64,000 nucleotides of DNA from Aquimarina sp. MMG016 (GTDB taxonomy: Bacteria > Bacteroidota > Bacteroidia > Flavobacteriales > Flavobacteriaceae). The translations under genes were made by a program, and so were the position numbers. Shown piece after piece: positions 1-8,295 of the stretch. The notes beneath the pieces are model-generated. The model was not told the origin of the DNA and made no database searches. It saw only the letters and a list, made by a program, of their open reading frames with translations. The stretch's first letter is position 1, and each line of letters opens with the position of its first letter. The DNA is taken from assembly GCF_018100805.1 (NCBI RefSeq), contig NZ_JAGJEA010000004.1:124001-188000 (forward strand). The letters run 5' to 3'.

Positions 1-288
1 AGTATCCGATGCCACTACAGTATCAGGATTAAGAATACACACATATTCTCCTTTAGCCATTTCCACACCTTGATTATTAGCTTTAGCAAAACCTAAATTT
101 TCTTTATTTTCCACAAGTATGACGTCAGGAAAATGATTCTTTATCATTGCACAACTATCATCTTTAGAATTATTATCTACTACAATGATTTCTGAATCTA
201 AAGACATTATTGCTTCTTGAACACTATAAATACATTGCTCCAAGAAATAACGAACATTGTAATTAAGAATGATTACGGATAGTTTCAG
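1..288 (-). CDS. glycosyltransferase family 2, N-terminal part (truncated by window edge)
   Basis: The visible 96 residues match the N-terminus of GT-A fold family 2 glycosyltransferases: a first beta strand SVIILNYN, then IIVVDNNSKDDS with the nucleotide-binding Asp, then ENLGFAKANNQG and a DxD-like region reading LNPDTVV. Such enzymes transfer sugars from nucleotide donors to polysaccharide or lipid acceptors at the cytoplasmic face of the membrane. It lies 27 nt downstream of recR on the same strand and in the same frame. No ATG, GTG or TTG occurs between the recR stop and the conserved strand. The position where the family normally has Met (M-K-L-S-V-I) carries CTG at 288-286, so I start there. 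A later TTG (residue 14) would delete the first strand. The acceptor cannot be inferred, because the rest lies left of the window. Confidence 0.85.
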   Translation of the reverse strand, partial: MKLSVIILNYNVRYFLEQCIYSVQEAIMSLDSEIIVVDNNSKDDSCAMIKNHFPDVILVENKENLGFAKANNQGVEMAKGEYVCILNPDTVVASDT

Positions 289-315
289 TCTATTAGTTTT
301 TTTAGATGGAACAAA

Positions 316-936
316 TTATGAGCTCTTCAGAGCATTTTCAAAAGGGATACGATTTACTATACTTCTACCTAGTGTGACCTCATCTGCATATTCTAATTCA
401 TCATTGACACCAATCCCACGAGCAATAGTCGATGTTTTGATCTTTATTCCTTCTAATTGTTTATATATATAAAAATTAGTAGTATCACCTTCCATCGTAG
501 CACTTAGTGCAAAAATCAATTCCTGTACCTCTCCTGATTTTATTTTTTCGACTAAAGAAGCAATTTTAAGGTCATGAGGACCGATACCATCCAGAGGACT
601 TATTTTACCACCCAAAACATGATATAATCCTCTATACTGTCCAGTACTCTCTATAGCCATTACATCTCTGATATCTTCTACTACACATACTACATCCTGA
701 ATTCGATTAGGATTACTACAGATATCACAAACTTCTATATCACTAATACTATGACATTTCTTACAAAATTTAATATCCAGACGCAATGTACCTAAAGCCT
801 TTACTAAATGTTCTGTTTGAGCTTCAGGTTGACGTAATAAATGCAAAACTAATCTTAATGCCGTTCGTTTACCAATACCAGGCAATTGAGACATCTCATA
901 CACCGCATTTTCTAATAATTTCGAAGAGAATTCCAT
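316..936 (-). CDS. recR: recombination mediator protein RecR
   Basis: RecR works with RecF and RecO to load RecA on gapped single-stranded DNA. The 206 residues match the usual length of about 200. An N-terminal helix-hairpin-helix ([17 protein letters not shown], about residues 18-34) is followed by a four-cysteine zinc site (C58, C61, C70, C73: CKKC then CDIC) and a Toprim domain from about residue 81 ([10 protein letters not shown], then GLYHVLGG). The ATG at 936 is preceded closely by a TACATTTG -7 element, so the leader would be very short. The family 2 glycosyltransferase follows on the same strand and may be co-transcribed. Nothing is missing or truncated. Confidence 0.97.
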   Translation of the reverse strand: MEFSSKLLENAVYEMSQLPGIGKRTALRLVLHLLRQPEAQTEHLVKALGTLRLDIKFCKKCHSISDIEVCDICSNPNRIQDVVCVVEDIRDVMAIESTGQYRGLYHVLGGKISPLDGIGPHDLKIASLVEKIKSGEVQELIFALSATMEGDTTNFYIYKQLEGIKIKTSTIARGIGVNDELEYADEVTLGRSIVNRIPFENALKSS

Positions 937-943
937 AGGGATA

Positions 944-951
944 CAAATGTA
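944..951 (-). promoter_or_regulatory. Bacteroidota -7 element of recR
   Basis: TACATTTG on the minus strand matches the TAnnTTTG consensus used by the Bacteroidota primary sigma factor. It ends 7 nt before the recR ATG, which implies an almost leaderless transcript. No good -33 TTG is seen. Confidence 0.45.
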
Positions 952-1184
952 ATAAATAGTGGTGAGTTTTTAGAGATGGAGCTGTGAGTCTTTGAGTTTT
1001 TAGAAATAGTAAAAAACATCTTAGTCTACCAAACATTGCTTGTTTCTATATAAATAAGTAATAAAAAATTTCGAACTTAAGATCATGACAACCATTTTTA
1101 CCAAAGACTTTTACTAAAATACTTACATACTCAAAAACTCATATACTATTTCACTATTTTTACTTTAAAATAAATGCTAAGCTA

Positions 1185-1352
1185 ATGTTTGATTCATTAT
1201 CAGAGGAAAATCAGGTCATTTTAGCCATCATAGGAATTGCGATCCTATTTGCTATTGTAGTGTGGAATTCTAAACGCAACAAGAAGAAATTATATAACCG
1301 TGATGGGCGTGATTTTAGAAAAAATTATTTTAAAAAGAAGAAAAGGAAATAA
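1185..1352 (+). CDS. 55-residue single-pass membrane protein
   Basis: A short reading frame of 55 residues starts MFDSLSEENQ and continues with a hydrophobic segment (about residues 11-27, VILAIIGIAILFAIVVW). The tail is strongly basic and ends KKKKRK. By the positive-inside rule the N-terminus would face the periplasm and the basic tail the cytoplasm. Its stop codon (TAA, 1350-1352) is directly followed by the ATG of the cobalamin adenosyltransferase with zero spacing, which argues for a real, translationally linked gene. No function is recognised. Confidence 0.7.
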   Translation: MFDSLSEENQVILAIIGIAILFAIVVWNSKRNKKKLYNRDGRDFRKNYFKKKKRK

Positions 1353-1928
1353 ATGAAAATATATACTAAAACAGGTGACAAGGGCACCACAGCGCTATTT
1401 GGCGGAACTCGAGTGCCAAAACATCATATCCGTATCGATAGCTACGGCACTGTAGATGAGCTAAACTCTCATATTGGACTCATTAGAGATCAGAACATTG
1501 ATGAACTAAGCAAAAAAGTATTAGTTACTATACAAGACAAATTATTTACTGTAGGTGCAGTACTTGCTACCGATCCGGAGAAGGCAATTTTAAAAAGTGG
1601 ACAAAAAAGATTGAATATCCCTACAATTGCTATCGAAGATATCGAATTGCTAGAAAAAGAAATCGATCGAATGAATGATACTTTACCACCAATGACACAT
1701 TTTGTCCTGCCTGGTGGGCATCAAACCGTGTCATTCTGTCATATTGCCCGTTGTGTATGCAGAAGAGCTGAGCGTTTGGCGACTGCCTTATATGAATTAG
1801 AACCCTTTGAAGAGACCACTTTACAGTACCTAAACAGACTATCTGACTATCTATTTGTGTTGGCACGAAAGTTGTCCAACGATCTACAAGCTGAAGAAAT
1901 TAAGTGGATTCCTCAAAAAAATTCATGA
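1353..1928 (+). CDS. PduO-type cob(I)yrinic acid a,c-diamide / cob(I)alamin adenosyltransferase
   Basis: The enzyme transfers the 5'-deoxyadenosyl group of ATP to cob(I)alamin, making coenzyme B12. The 191 residues carry the family marks: the N-terminal ATP-binding motif KIYTKTGDKGTT, then RIDSYGTVDELNSHIG, and the C-terminal helix FCHIARCVCRRAER. It is of the PduO/MMAB type and not the CobA or EutT type. It follows a 55-residue membrane peptide with no gap. MeaB lies about 16 kb away, and together they imply a B12-dependent methylmalonyl-CoA mutase in this genome. No cobalamin riboswitch is visible upstream. Confidence 0.95.
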   Translation: MKIYTKTGDKGTTALFGGTRVPKHHIRIDSYGTVDELNSHIGLIRDQNIDELSKKVLVTIQDKLFTVGAVLATDPEKAILKSGQKRLNIPTIAIEDIELLEKEIDRMNDTLPPMTHFVLPGGHQTVSFCHIARCVCRRAERLATALYELEPFEETTLQYLNRLSDYLFVLARKLSNDLQAEEIKWIPQKNS

Positions 1929-2013
1929 TATTTTTTAAAGCATATAAATTAACAAAAGGAACCCCTATAAAATTACGTTCTTATAATTATTGTTTAAATA
2001 ATTAATTTTTTAC

Positions 2014-2043
2014 TTGACTTTTTGAACTAAAAAATTATTTTTG
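2014..2043 (+). promoter_or_regulatory. Bacteroidota promoter of the DUF2795 gene
   Basis: A TTG (2014-2016) and a TATTTTTG (2036-2043) are separated by 19 nt. This fits the flavobacterial consensus TTG-N17-23-TAnnTTTG. The ATG follows 25 nt after the -7 box. Confidence 0.7.
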
Positions 2044-2068
2044 CAAAAAATAAAAACCAGTAAGCGAT

Positions 2069-2290
2069 ATGTATTGGACTTTAGAACTAGCATCCTACCT
2101 AAGCGATGCTCCCTGGCCGGCTACTAAAGATGAATTGATTGATTATGCAATTCGTACCGGAGCGCCTCTTGAGGTTGTAGAGAATTTGCAATCAATAGAA
2201 GACGAAGGCGATTCGTACGATTCGATAGAAGAAATATGGCCTGATTATCCTACTGACGAAGATTATCTTTGGAATGAGGATGAATATTAA
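2069..2290 (+). CDS. DUF2795 domain-containing small acidic protein
   Basis: This 73-residue protein is recognisable as the flavobacterial DUF2795 family, a short conserved protein of unknown function. It starts with a helical part (MYWTLELASYLSDAPWPATK), has the conserved stretch DYAIRTGAPLEVVENLQ, and ends in an acidic aromatic tail (WPDYPTDEDYLWNEDEY). There is no signal peptide or membrane segment, so it should be cytoplasmic. It has its own clear promoter and its own terminator, so it is a single-gene unit just upstream of secA. Confidence 0.9.
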   Translation: MYWTLELASYLSDAPWPATKDELIDYAIRTGAPLEVVENLQSIEDEGDSYDSIEEIWPDYPTDEDYLWNEDEY

Positions 2291-2313
2291 AAAAACATTG
2301 AAATAGTATTAAA

Positions 2314-2338
2314 AGTCTCGCAAGAGGCTTTTTTTTTG
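2314..2338 (+). terminator. intrinsic terminator after the DUF2795 gene
   Basis: A six-base-pair stem (AGTCTC / GAGGCT with one G-T pair) with a GCAA tetraloop is followed by an uninterrupted run of nine T. Confidence 0.8.
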
Positions 2339-2353
2339 CGTAAATTACGCCGC

Positions 2354-2380
2354 TTTTCAGGTGGTTTTACTACCTGAAAA
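2354..2380 (+). other. long hairpin in the region upstream of secA
   Basis: The arms TTTTCAGGT (2354-2362) and ACCTGAAAA (2372-2380) are perfect complements. Three inner pairs, including one G-T, close a loop of three bases. No T run follows on the plus strand, so it does not look like a simple terminator. It lies about 140 nt before the secA start and could be part of its leader. Confidence 0.5.
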
Positions 2381-2478
2381 ATTATTGTATAATATGACCG
2401 TTAGGTCCCTGAGATAGTAATAACTCGCAAATATATGAGTGAGTTAAATATTGCTACAAAAGAAGCTTAAAAACTTAG

Positions 2479-2496
2479 TTTCATTTTAGAATGAAA
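2479..2496 (+). other. second hairpin in the secA leader
   Basis: The arms TTTCATT (2479-2485) and AATGAAA (2490-2496) pair perfectly around the loop TTAG. The hairpin ends 26 nt before the secA ATG, close enough to influence ribosome access or mRNA stability. Any regulatory role is inference. Confidence 0.4.
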
Positions 2497-2522
2497 TCTC
2501 ATTAAACACGTAACCATAAATT

Positions 2523-5500
2523 ATGGGAATTTTAGATTCTGTATTAAAAGTATTTGTTGGGGATAAGTCCCAAAAAGATATAAAAGAGATTCAACCAAAA
2601 GTTGAATTGATCAAAAAAGCAGAAAAGGCAATTGAAGGTCTTTCTCACGATGAGCTTCGTGCAAAAACCACTGAGTTTAAAAATAGAATAAACCAGGCTC
2701 GCGAAGAAATCAATACGAAAATCGAAAAACTTAAAGAAGAAGCCAATACTACTGAAGATATTGATCAAAAAGAAGATATCTATGGTGAAATCGATAAGTT
2801 AAAGGAAGAAGCTTATGAGGTTACAGAAAAAACACTAAACGAAATTCTTCCTGAAGCTTTTGCGGTTGTAAAAGAAACTGCTAAGCGATTTGCTACTAAT
2901 GAGTCTATAGAAGTTACTGCTTCTGCTTATGACCGAGAACTTTCTGGAACCAAAGAGCATATTACCCTAGATGGAGAGCAATCGATTTGGGCCACCAGCT
3001 GGGATGCTGCGGGTAAGGAAGTAAAGTGGGACATGGTCCATTATGATGTACAGCTTATTGGTGGTATCGCGCTGCATGAAGGAAAAGTAGCCGAAATGCA
3101 AACAGGTGAAGGTAAAACACTGGTTGCTACCCTTCCGGTATATCTAAATGCATTATCAGGCAACGGAGTTCACCTGGTTACAGTAAATGATTATTTGGCA
3201 AGACGTGATAGCGAATGGATGGCTCCAATATTTCAGTTCCATGGATTTACAGTAGACTGTATCGATAACCATAGACCTAATTCTGCAGAACGTAGAGCTG
3301 CATACAATGCCGATATCACGTACGGAACTAATAATGAATTTGGTTTTGACTACTTACGTGATAATATGTCTCACGCTCCAGAAGATTTGGTACAACGACC
3401 ACATAACTATGCTATCATTGATGAGGTCGATTCTGTGTTAATTGATGATGCTCGTACACCTTTGATTATCTCAGGTCCTATACCAAAAGGAGATATTCAT
3501 GAGTTTGATGAGTTAAAACCAAAAATCGCTGATATCGTTTCGGTGCAGCAAAAATATCTCACTACTGTTTTAGCTGAAGCCAAAAAACTTATCAAAGAAG
3601 GTGATAGTAAAGAAGGAGGATTCAAATTACTACAAGTATATCGTGGAATCCCAAAAAATAAAGCATTAATCAAGTTTTTAAGTGAAGAAGGGGTAAAAAT
3701 GCTTCTTCAAAAAACTGAGAACTTCTATATGCAAGATAACAATAGAGAAATGCATAAGATTGATGCAGATCTATATTATGTGATTGAAGAAAAAAATAAC
3801 CAGATTGACCTTACGGATAAAGGTGTAGATTATCTATCTGGTAAAGATGATCCGGATTTCTTTGTATTACCACAGATTGGTATGGAAATCGCCAAGATCG
3901 AAGATCTTGGATTATCCAAAGAAGAAGAAGCTGAAAAGAAAGAAGACCTTTTTAGAGAGTATAGTGTAAAAAGTGAACGCATTCATACACTTCGTCAGTT
4001 ATTAAAAGCATATTCATTATTCGAAAAAGATGTAGAATATGTGGTAATGGACAATAAGGTAAAAATTGTTGATGAGCAGACTGGTCGTATTATGGATGGT
4101 CGTCGTTATAGCGATGGATTACACCAAGCGATCGAAGCTAAGGAAAATGTAAAGATAGAAGATGCCACTCAAACTTTTGCCACTGTAACGCTACAGAACT
4201 ACTTCAGAATGTACGGTAAACTATCCGGTATGACCGGTACTGCGGTAACTGAAGCTGGAGAACTATGGGAAATCTATAAATTAGATGTTGTAGAAATTCC
4301 TACCAATAGACCGATCGCTAGAAAAGATATGGAAGATTTGGTTTACAAAACCAAACGAGAAAAATATAATGCGGTTATTGAGCAAGTTACAGAGTTATCT
4401 CGTGCCGGAAGACCAGTTCTTATTGGTACCACTTCTGTAGAAATTTCAGAATTGCTGGGTAGAATGCTTACCATTAGAAAAGTACCGCACAACGTACTTA
4501 ATGCTAAGCTTCATAAAAAAGAAGCTGATATTGTAGCTGAAGCAGGTAACCCAGGAGTAGTTACTATTGCTACCAATATGGCGGGTCGAGGAACGGATAT
4601 CAAATTATCAGACGAAGTAAAAGCTGCTGGTGGGTTGGCAATTATTGGTACAGAGCGTCACGATTCTCGTCGTGTAGATAGACAGTTACGTGGTCGTGCA
4701 GGTCGTCAGGGAGATCCGGGAAGTTCTCAGTTTTATGTTTCTCTGGAAGATAATCTGATGCGTTTATTTGGATCAGAGCGTATTGCTAAGATGATGGATA
4801 GAATGGGACTGAAAGAAGGTGAAGTAATTCAGCATTCGATGATTTCTAAATCTATTGAAAGGGCCCAGAAAAAAGTTGAAGAAAATAACTTTGGAGTTCG
4901 TAAACGATTACTAGAATATGATGATGTAATGAACGCTCAGCGTGAAGTAGTTTACAAACGTCGTTATCACGCATTATTCGGAGAGCGTCTTCGCGTAGAT
5001 CTTGCAAATATGATCTACGACACTGCCGAAGTGATTACTGAAGGAAATAAAGCTGCTCAGGACTTTAAAAACTTTGAATTTGAACTAATTCGTTATTTCT
5101 CGATGAGCAGTCCTATCACTACAGAGGAATTCGAAAAAATGGATCCTCAGAAAATTGCAGGAGAAGTTTATAAAGCTGCATATGAGCATTATCAGGATAA
5201 AATGAAACGTAATGCCGAAACTGCATATCCTGTGATCAAGCAAGTATACGAAGATCCATCTAGCAAATATGAAAGGATTTTAGTACCATTTACAGATGGT
5301 GTTAAGAGTCTAAATGTAGCTACTGATCTTCAAAAAGCATATGAGTCCGAAGGAAAGCAATTGATTACTGACTTTGAGAAAAACATCACTCTAGCTATTA
5401 TTGATGATGCGTGGAAGACACATCTACGTAAAATGGATGAGTTAAAACAAAGTGTGCAATTAGCTGTTCATGAACAAAAAGATCCTTTATTGATCTATAA

Positions 5501-5879
5501 ATTTGAAGCTTTTGAATTGTTCAAAGTGATGATCGAAGAGGTGAATAAAGATGTAATCTCTTTCTTATTCAAAGGAGAATTGCCAACCGGTAATACTCAG
5601 GATATTTCTGAAGCTCGTCAGGTACGCAGAAAAGAAAACCTGGAAACTTCTAAAGAAGAAATCCCAAATATGGATGAGCGCGCTGCTCAAAGCAGAGCTG
5701 CCGGACAAACACAACAGCGTCCGCAGGTTACAGAAACTATAGTACGTGAGCAACCAAAAATTGGTCGTAATGATAGAGTGACTATCAAACATGTAATGAG
5801 TGGAGAAAACAAAACAGTAAAATACAAACAAGCAATCCCTTTAATCGAAAAAGGAGAATGGGTGCTTGTTAACGAATAA
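2523..5879 (+). CDS. secA: preprotein translocase ATPase SecA
   Basis: SecA is the motor that drives unfolded preproteins through SecYEG at the inner membrane. The 1118 residues are long compared with about 900 in E. coli, as is usual in Bacteroidota. Walker A is QTGEGKT (about residues 193-199). Walker B/DEAD-like is DEVDSVLIDDART (about 301). The second helicase domain carries TNMAGRGTDIKL and the arginine-finger region QLRGRAGRQGDPG. An insertion of about 120 residues lies between LIISGPIP and DFFVLPQIG within the first nucleotide-binding and preprotein cross-linking region. The C-terminus ends in IEKGEWVLVNE and lacks the CxCx8CH/C zinc motif used for SecB contact, which is typical of the phylum. 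Two hairpins precede it and a strong terminator follows. Confidence 0.98.
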   Translation: MGILDSVLKVFVGDKSQKDIKEIQPKVELIKKAEKAIEGLSHDELRAKTTEFKNRINQAREEINTKIEKLKEEANTTEDIDQKEDIYGEIDKLKEEAYEVTEKTLNEILPEAFAVVKETAKRFATNESIEVTASAYDRELSGTKEHITLDGEQSIWATSWDAAGKEVKWDMVHYDVQLIGGIALHEGKVAEMQTGEGKTLVATLPVYLNALSGNGVHLVTVNDYLARRDSEWMAPIFQFHGFTVDCIDNHRPNSAERRAAYNADITYGTNNEFGFDYLRDNMSHAPEDLVQRPHNYAIIDEVDSVLIDDARTPLIISGPIPKGDIHEFDELKPKIADIVSVQQKYLTTVLAEAKKLIKEGDSKEGGFKLLQVYRGIPKNKALIKFLSEEGVKMLLQKTENFYMQDNNREMHKIDADLYYVIEEKNNQIDLTDKGVDYLSGKDDPDFFVLPQIGMEIAKIEDLGLSKEEEAEKKEDLFREYSVKSERIHTLRQLLKAYSLFEKDVEYVVMDNKVKIVDEQTGRIMDGRRYSDGLHQAIEAKENVKIEDATQTFATVTLQNYFRMYGKLSGMTGTAVTEAGELWEIYKLDVVEIPTNRPIARKDMEDLVYKTKREKYNAVIEQVTELSRAGRPVLIGTTSVEISELLGRMLTIRKVPHNVLNAKLHKKEADIVAEAGNPGVVTIATNMAGRGTDIKLSDEVKAAGGLAIIGTERHDSRRVDRQLRGRAGRQGDPGSSQFYVSLEDNLMRLFGSERIAKMMDRMGLKEGEVIQHSMISKSIERAQKKVEENNFGVRKRLLEYDDVMNAQREVVYKRRYHALFGERLRVDLANMIYDTAEVITEGNKAAQDFKNFEFELIRYFSMSSPITTEEFEKMDPQKIAGEVYKAAYEHYQDKMKRNAETAYPVIKQVYEDPSSKYERILVPFTDGVKSLNVATDLQKAYESEGKQLITDFEKNITLAIIDDAWKTHLRKMDELKQSVQLAVHEQKDPLLIYKFEAFELFKVMIEEVNKDVISFLFKGELPTGNTQDISEARQVRRKENLETSKEEIPNMDERAAQSRAAGQTQQRPQVTETIVREQPKIGRNDRVTIKHVMSGENKTVKYKQAIPLIEKGEWVLVNE

Positions 5880-5903
5880 AGTTAAAATCAATACAAAAAC
5901 TAA

Positions 5904-5934
5904 AAACTCGAAGTCTGTAGCTTCGAGTTTTTTT
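5904..5934 (+). terminator. intrinsic terminator of secA
   Basis: A ten-base-pair perfect stem (AAACTCGAAG / CTTCGAGTTT) with a seven-base loop ends in a run of T. Confidence 0.9.
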
Positions 5935-5950
5935 ATTCGTAATTATTACG

Positions 5951-6559
5951 CTAAGCAATAGATCTCTTATACATTGTGAAGAATAAAAACGGCAAATAAC
6001 CAACTGCAAAAATAACCGCCCCTGCCAACAGCAATATTTCTGCTCCCCAAAAGTGCATAACTTTAAACAATACAGATAAGCCCAATAGAATTCCAGCCGT
6101 AAAGCCTAAAATTATTTTTAACCGCTCTGAAAGCGCTTTCCCTATAGCAACCTTGTATTTATCTATTGTTAATAATGGTACATAAACCAGCAGAAGTAAT
6201 AAGAAGCCTATGGTAAGAAGCTTATTGGCATATGGATAATACAGCAACTTAAAAGTTACACCAACAGTTAAAACCACTGATCCAATAAAACCGATTAAAT
6301 ACATAAGTTTTTTCATCATAATTATTCGTTTTGAGTTTAATAAAAAAATCGTTTTGCGTTCCATATCTATCAAACCATTAGGAGCGAGTTCCAACAGAGC
6401 ATCCTGCAATGATTTTTCAAATGATTTGCCTCTTCTTAATTCATTTTCTATAACACAACATAGATGATCCAATATATCATCTCTTAGCGATTGTAATTGT
6501 AAACCTTGTGAGTCCACAAAATCACAAATTTTATCTTCTTGTTCTTTTGTTAGCTTCAT
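5951..6559 (-). CDS. PadR-linked membrane protein with four predicted helices
   Basis: The first 80 residues are charged and helical (TKEQEDKICDFVDSQG, then LRDDILDHLCCVIENEL). They resemble the cytoplasmic HAAS/permease-prefix domains found next to PadR regulators in other phyla. Four hydrophobic segments follow between about residues 83 and 195. The function of the flavobacterial version is not established. Its ATG overlaps the PadR stop codon as ATGA, so the two genes are translationally coupled, and the PadR protein is its likely regulator. It could sense envelope state, but nothing in the sequence shows a ligand. Confidence 0.75.
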   Translation of the reverse strand: MKLTKEQEDKICDFVDSQGLQLQSLRDDILDHLCCVIENELRRGKSFEKSLQDALLELAPNGLIDMERKTIFLLNSKRIIMMKKLMYLIGFIGSVVLTVGVTFKLLYYPYANKLLTIGFLLLLLVYVPLLTIDKYKVAIGKALSERLKIILGFTAGILLGLSVLFKVMHFWGAEILLLAGAVIFAVGYLPFLFFTMYKRSIA

Positions 6560-6894
6560 ATCGCATCCAATTGAGGAAAAATAACTTTATTCAGTGTAGC
6601 CATAAAATCCTTTAGCTCTTCTATATAATCCACCTTCTCCTTTTCTCCTTTTGATGTTAACAAATAATACTTCCTGACTCTTTTACCTATATACTCCTCC
6701 TCGCAAGATAGTAAGCCGTCTTTCTTCATTTTTTGTAAAGCCGGATATAATGATCCATCTTTCAGTAAAATTTTACCGTCAGAGCGTTCTTTTACCTGCT
6801 GAAAAATCTCATAACCATACATTCTACCTTTTTCTGAAAGTAAATTCAGAATAATCACAGAAAGCGTTCCTTTTAATAATTCTTTAGAATACAT
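6556..6894 (-). CDS. PadR family transcriptional regulator
   Basis: This is a winged-helix repressor with the PadR signature: KGTLSVIILNLLSEKGRMYGYEIFQQ at the N-terminus, then KDGSLYPALQKMKKDGLLS, and a C-terminal dimerisation helix (ELKDFMATLNKVIFPQL). I start at the ATG at 6894 (MYSKELLKGTL). An in-frame Met 11 codons upstream would add a hydrophobic, non-conserved extension. The promoter region holds a regular array of ATACAT motifs, the plausible autoregulatory operator. The downstream gene is coupled by an ATGA overlap. Confidence 0.92.
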   Translation of the reverse strand: MYSKELLKGTLSVIILNLLSEKGRMYGYEIFQQVKERSDGKILLKDGSLYPALQKMKKDGLLSCEEEYIGKRVRKYYLLTSKGEKEKVDYIEELKDFMATLNKVIFPQLDAI

Positions 6895-6939
6895 AGGGTA
6901 AATATACATAAAAAAACAATACATCATAATTCTATGTAT
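6889..6939. promoter_or_regulatory. array of ATACAT motifs, candidate PadR operator
   Basis: ATACATAG (6889-6896), ATACATAA (6904-6911) and ATACATCA (6919-6926) start exactly 15 bp apart. CTATGTAT (6932-6939) is the perfect inverted copy of the first. The array overlaps the start and upstream region of the padR gene. PadR proteins commonly bind ATGT/ACAT half-sites, so autoregulation is likely but not proven. Confidence 0.5.
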
Positions 6940-6999
6940 TTATTTTTTTTAAAACTATAAGCAACCTTTTTACGTTTTCTAATCTTATAAAAAACCATA

Positions 7000-7581
7000 A
7001 TGATGAAAAATACGTTTCTCCTGTTAACTACGCTTCTTTTTTTAATTTCTTGCAGCAATGATGAGGAAATTATAGAAATTACCACTTTAAAAGTAAATCA
7101 TTATAAAACTACTACCAACGGGTTCTTTTTTGGCGGATTAGGAACTGTATTATTAGTTGAGGAAAGAAATCAAATTGGTCAGAATAATTTTCAACCTAAT
7201 TTTGATGGAATCGTTGGTTTTGAATACGAACTAGGTTTTATATACGATTTAAAAGTAAGCAAAACCCTATTGGAAAACCCACCACAAGATGCCTCAAATA
7301 CAAGAATTGACCTATTAGAAGTGATCTCTAAAACGCCCGTTTCATCCGATACTGAGTTTAAAGTTAGATTAACACTAAATCAAACTGATGAAACTTTTGA
7401 CAATTGGGTATTTGTAAATCAAGACAACAATTACTCGATAATCAATTCTTCGATCCACATTGATTGCGGAAACTTATGCAACGAATTATCCGAAAAAGTC
7501 ACTAATAAAGAGCAAATAACAGGTGTGTTTACTCACGGGGAAAGTGATGTATATATTTTAAAAGAAATCTTAAACGAATAA
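7000..7581 (+). CDS. unknown lipoprotein, probably surface exposed
   Basis: The 193-residue protein begins with a lipoprotein signal peptide ending LISC, with the lipidated Cys at residue 18. The next residues, SNDEE, resemble the acidic lipoprotein export signal that sends Bacteroidota lipoproteins to the cell surface. The mature part is beta-rich, with two close cysteines (DCGNLCNE, about residues 154-160) that could form a disulfide. I do not recognise the family. It is transcribed divergently from the PadR operon and convergent with the M23 peptidase gene, 18 nt away. Confidence 0.75.
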   Translation: MMKNTFLLLTTLLFLISCSNDEEIIEITTLKVNHYKTTTNGFFFGGLGTVLLVEERNQIGQNNFQPNFDGIVGFEYELGFIYDLKVSKTLLENPPQDASNTRIDLLEVISKTPVSSDTEFKVRLTLNQTDETFDNWVFVNQDNNYSIINSSIHIDCGNLCNELSEKVTNKEQITGVFTHGESDVYILKEILNE

Positions 7582-7599
7582 GTTTACTTCTAAAAGGTT

Positions 7600-8295
7600 T
7601 TAAGTTGCGATTTTCAATAGTAAATTGGGATTCGGACAATTATCTAAGTAATATATGAGTCTTTTTTTATTAGCCACCCCAGGATAATCACCTGTGTTAC
7701 CCTGCATATCTTTGATAATCTGAAAATGTAAATGGGGAGCATAATCTCCATTTACTTCTGCGCTCCCTAAAGCCGCGATAACCTGACCTTTTACAACCTT
7801 CTGACCTACTTTAATACTAGAAAGCGACGCTGTACTTAAGTGCCCGTATAATGTATAAAAAGTAATATCCTGAATTGTATGTTCCAAAATAATTGTTGGA
7901 CCATAATCTCCGTAATTCGTATTATTTTTAAAGCTATGTACTATACCATCCAAAGGGGCTAATATTTCTGTCCCTGCCTCACACCAAATATCTAATCCTA
8001 AATGAATATTACGTTCGGTTTCGGGGTTTTGTTGATTAAAGTGTGTGCTTCTGCGATAAATCTCTCTAGTTTCATTATAACCTCCATAGGCTACCTTTGC
8101 TCTACTTTTTACTAAATAACTCTCTATATAGCCCTCAAATGCTTCTGAAGAAGAAACATCTATCTTATCTAACTCCTTATTATTTTCAGATAAATCAATA
8201 GCTATATAATCTTCTTTAGAAAACTCTGAAGAAACTACAGGAACAAACTCTGATGATAAATTTTCTAAAAAATTTGGAAACTGAATTGTATTCAT
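7600..8295 (-). CDS. M23 family metallopeptidase without signal peptide
   Basis: The C-terminal half is a LytM/M23 zinc endopeptidase domain: HLGLDIWCEAGTEILAPLDG holds the first zinc ligands (H and D), then TLYGHLS, and YAPHLHFQI supplies the HxH motif. M23 enzymes cut peptidoglycan cross-bridges. The first 80 residues have no recognisable signal peptide or membrane segment, so its location is uncertain and a cytosolic or unusual role is possible. Its ATG overlaps the stop codon of the upstream flavin monooxygenase as TAATG. This is strong translational coupling of two enzymes with no obvious shared pathway. Confidence 0.9.
   Translation of the reverse strand: MNTIQFPNFLENLSSEFVPVVSSEFSKEDYIAIDLSENNKELDKIDVSSSEAFEGYIESYLVKSRAKVAYGGYNETREIYRRSTHFNQQNPETERNIHLGLDIWCEAGTEILAPLDGIVHSFKNNTNYGDYGPTIILEHTIQDITFYTLYGHLSTASLSSIKVGQKVVKGQVIAALGSAEVNGDYAPHLHFQIIKDMQGNTGDYPGVANKKRLIYYLDNCPNPNLLLKIAT

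Noticed and set aside
937..1352. Cobalamin riboswitch before the adenosyltransferase
   Set aside because: No B12-box-like sequence was found; the interval contains the 55-residue frame instead.
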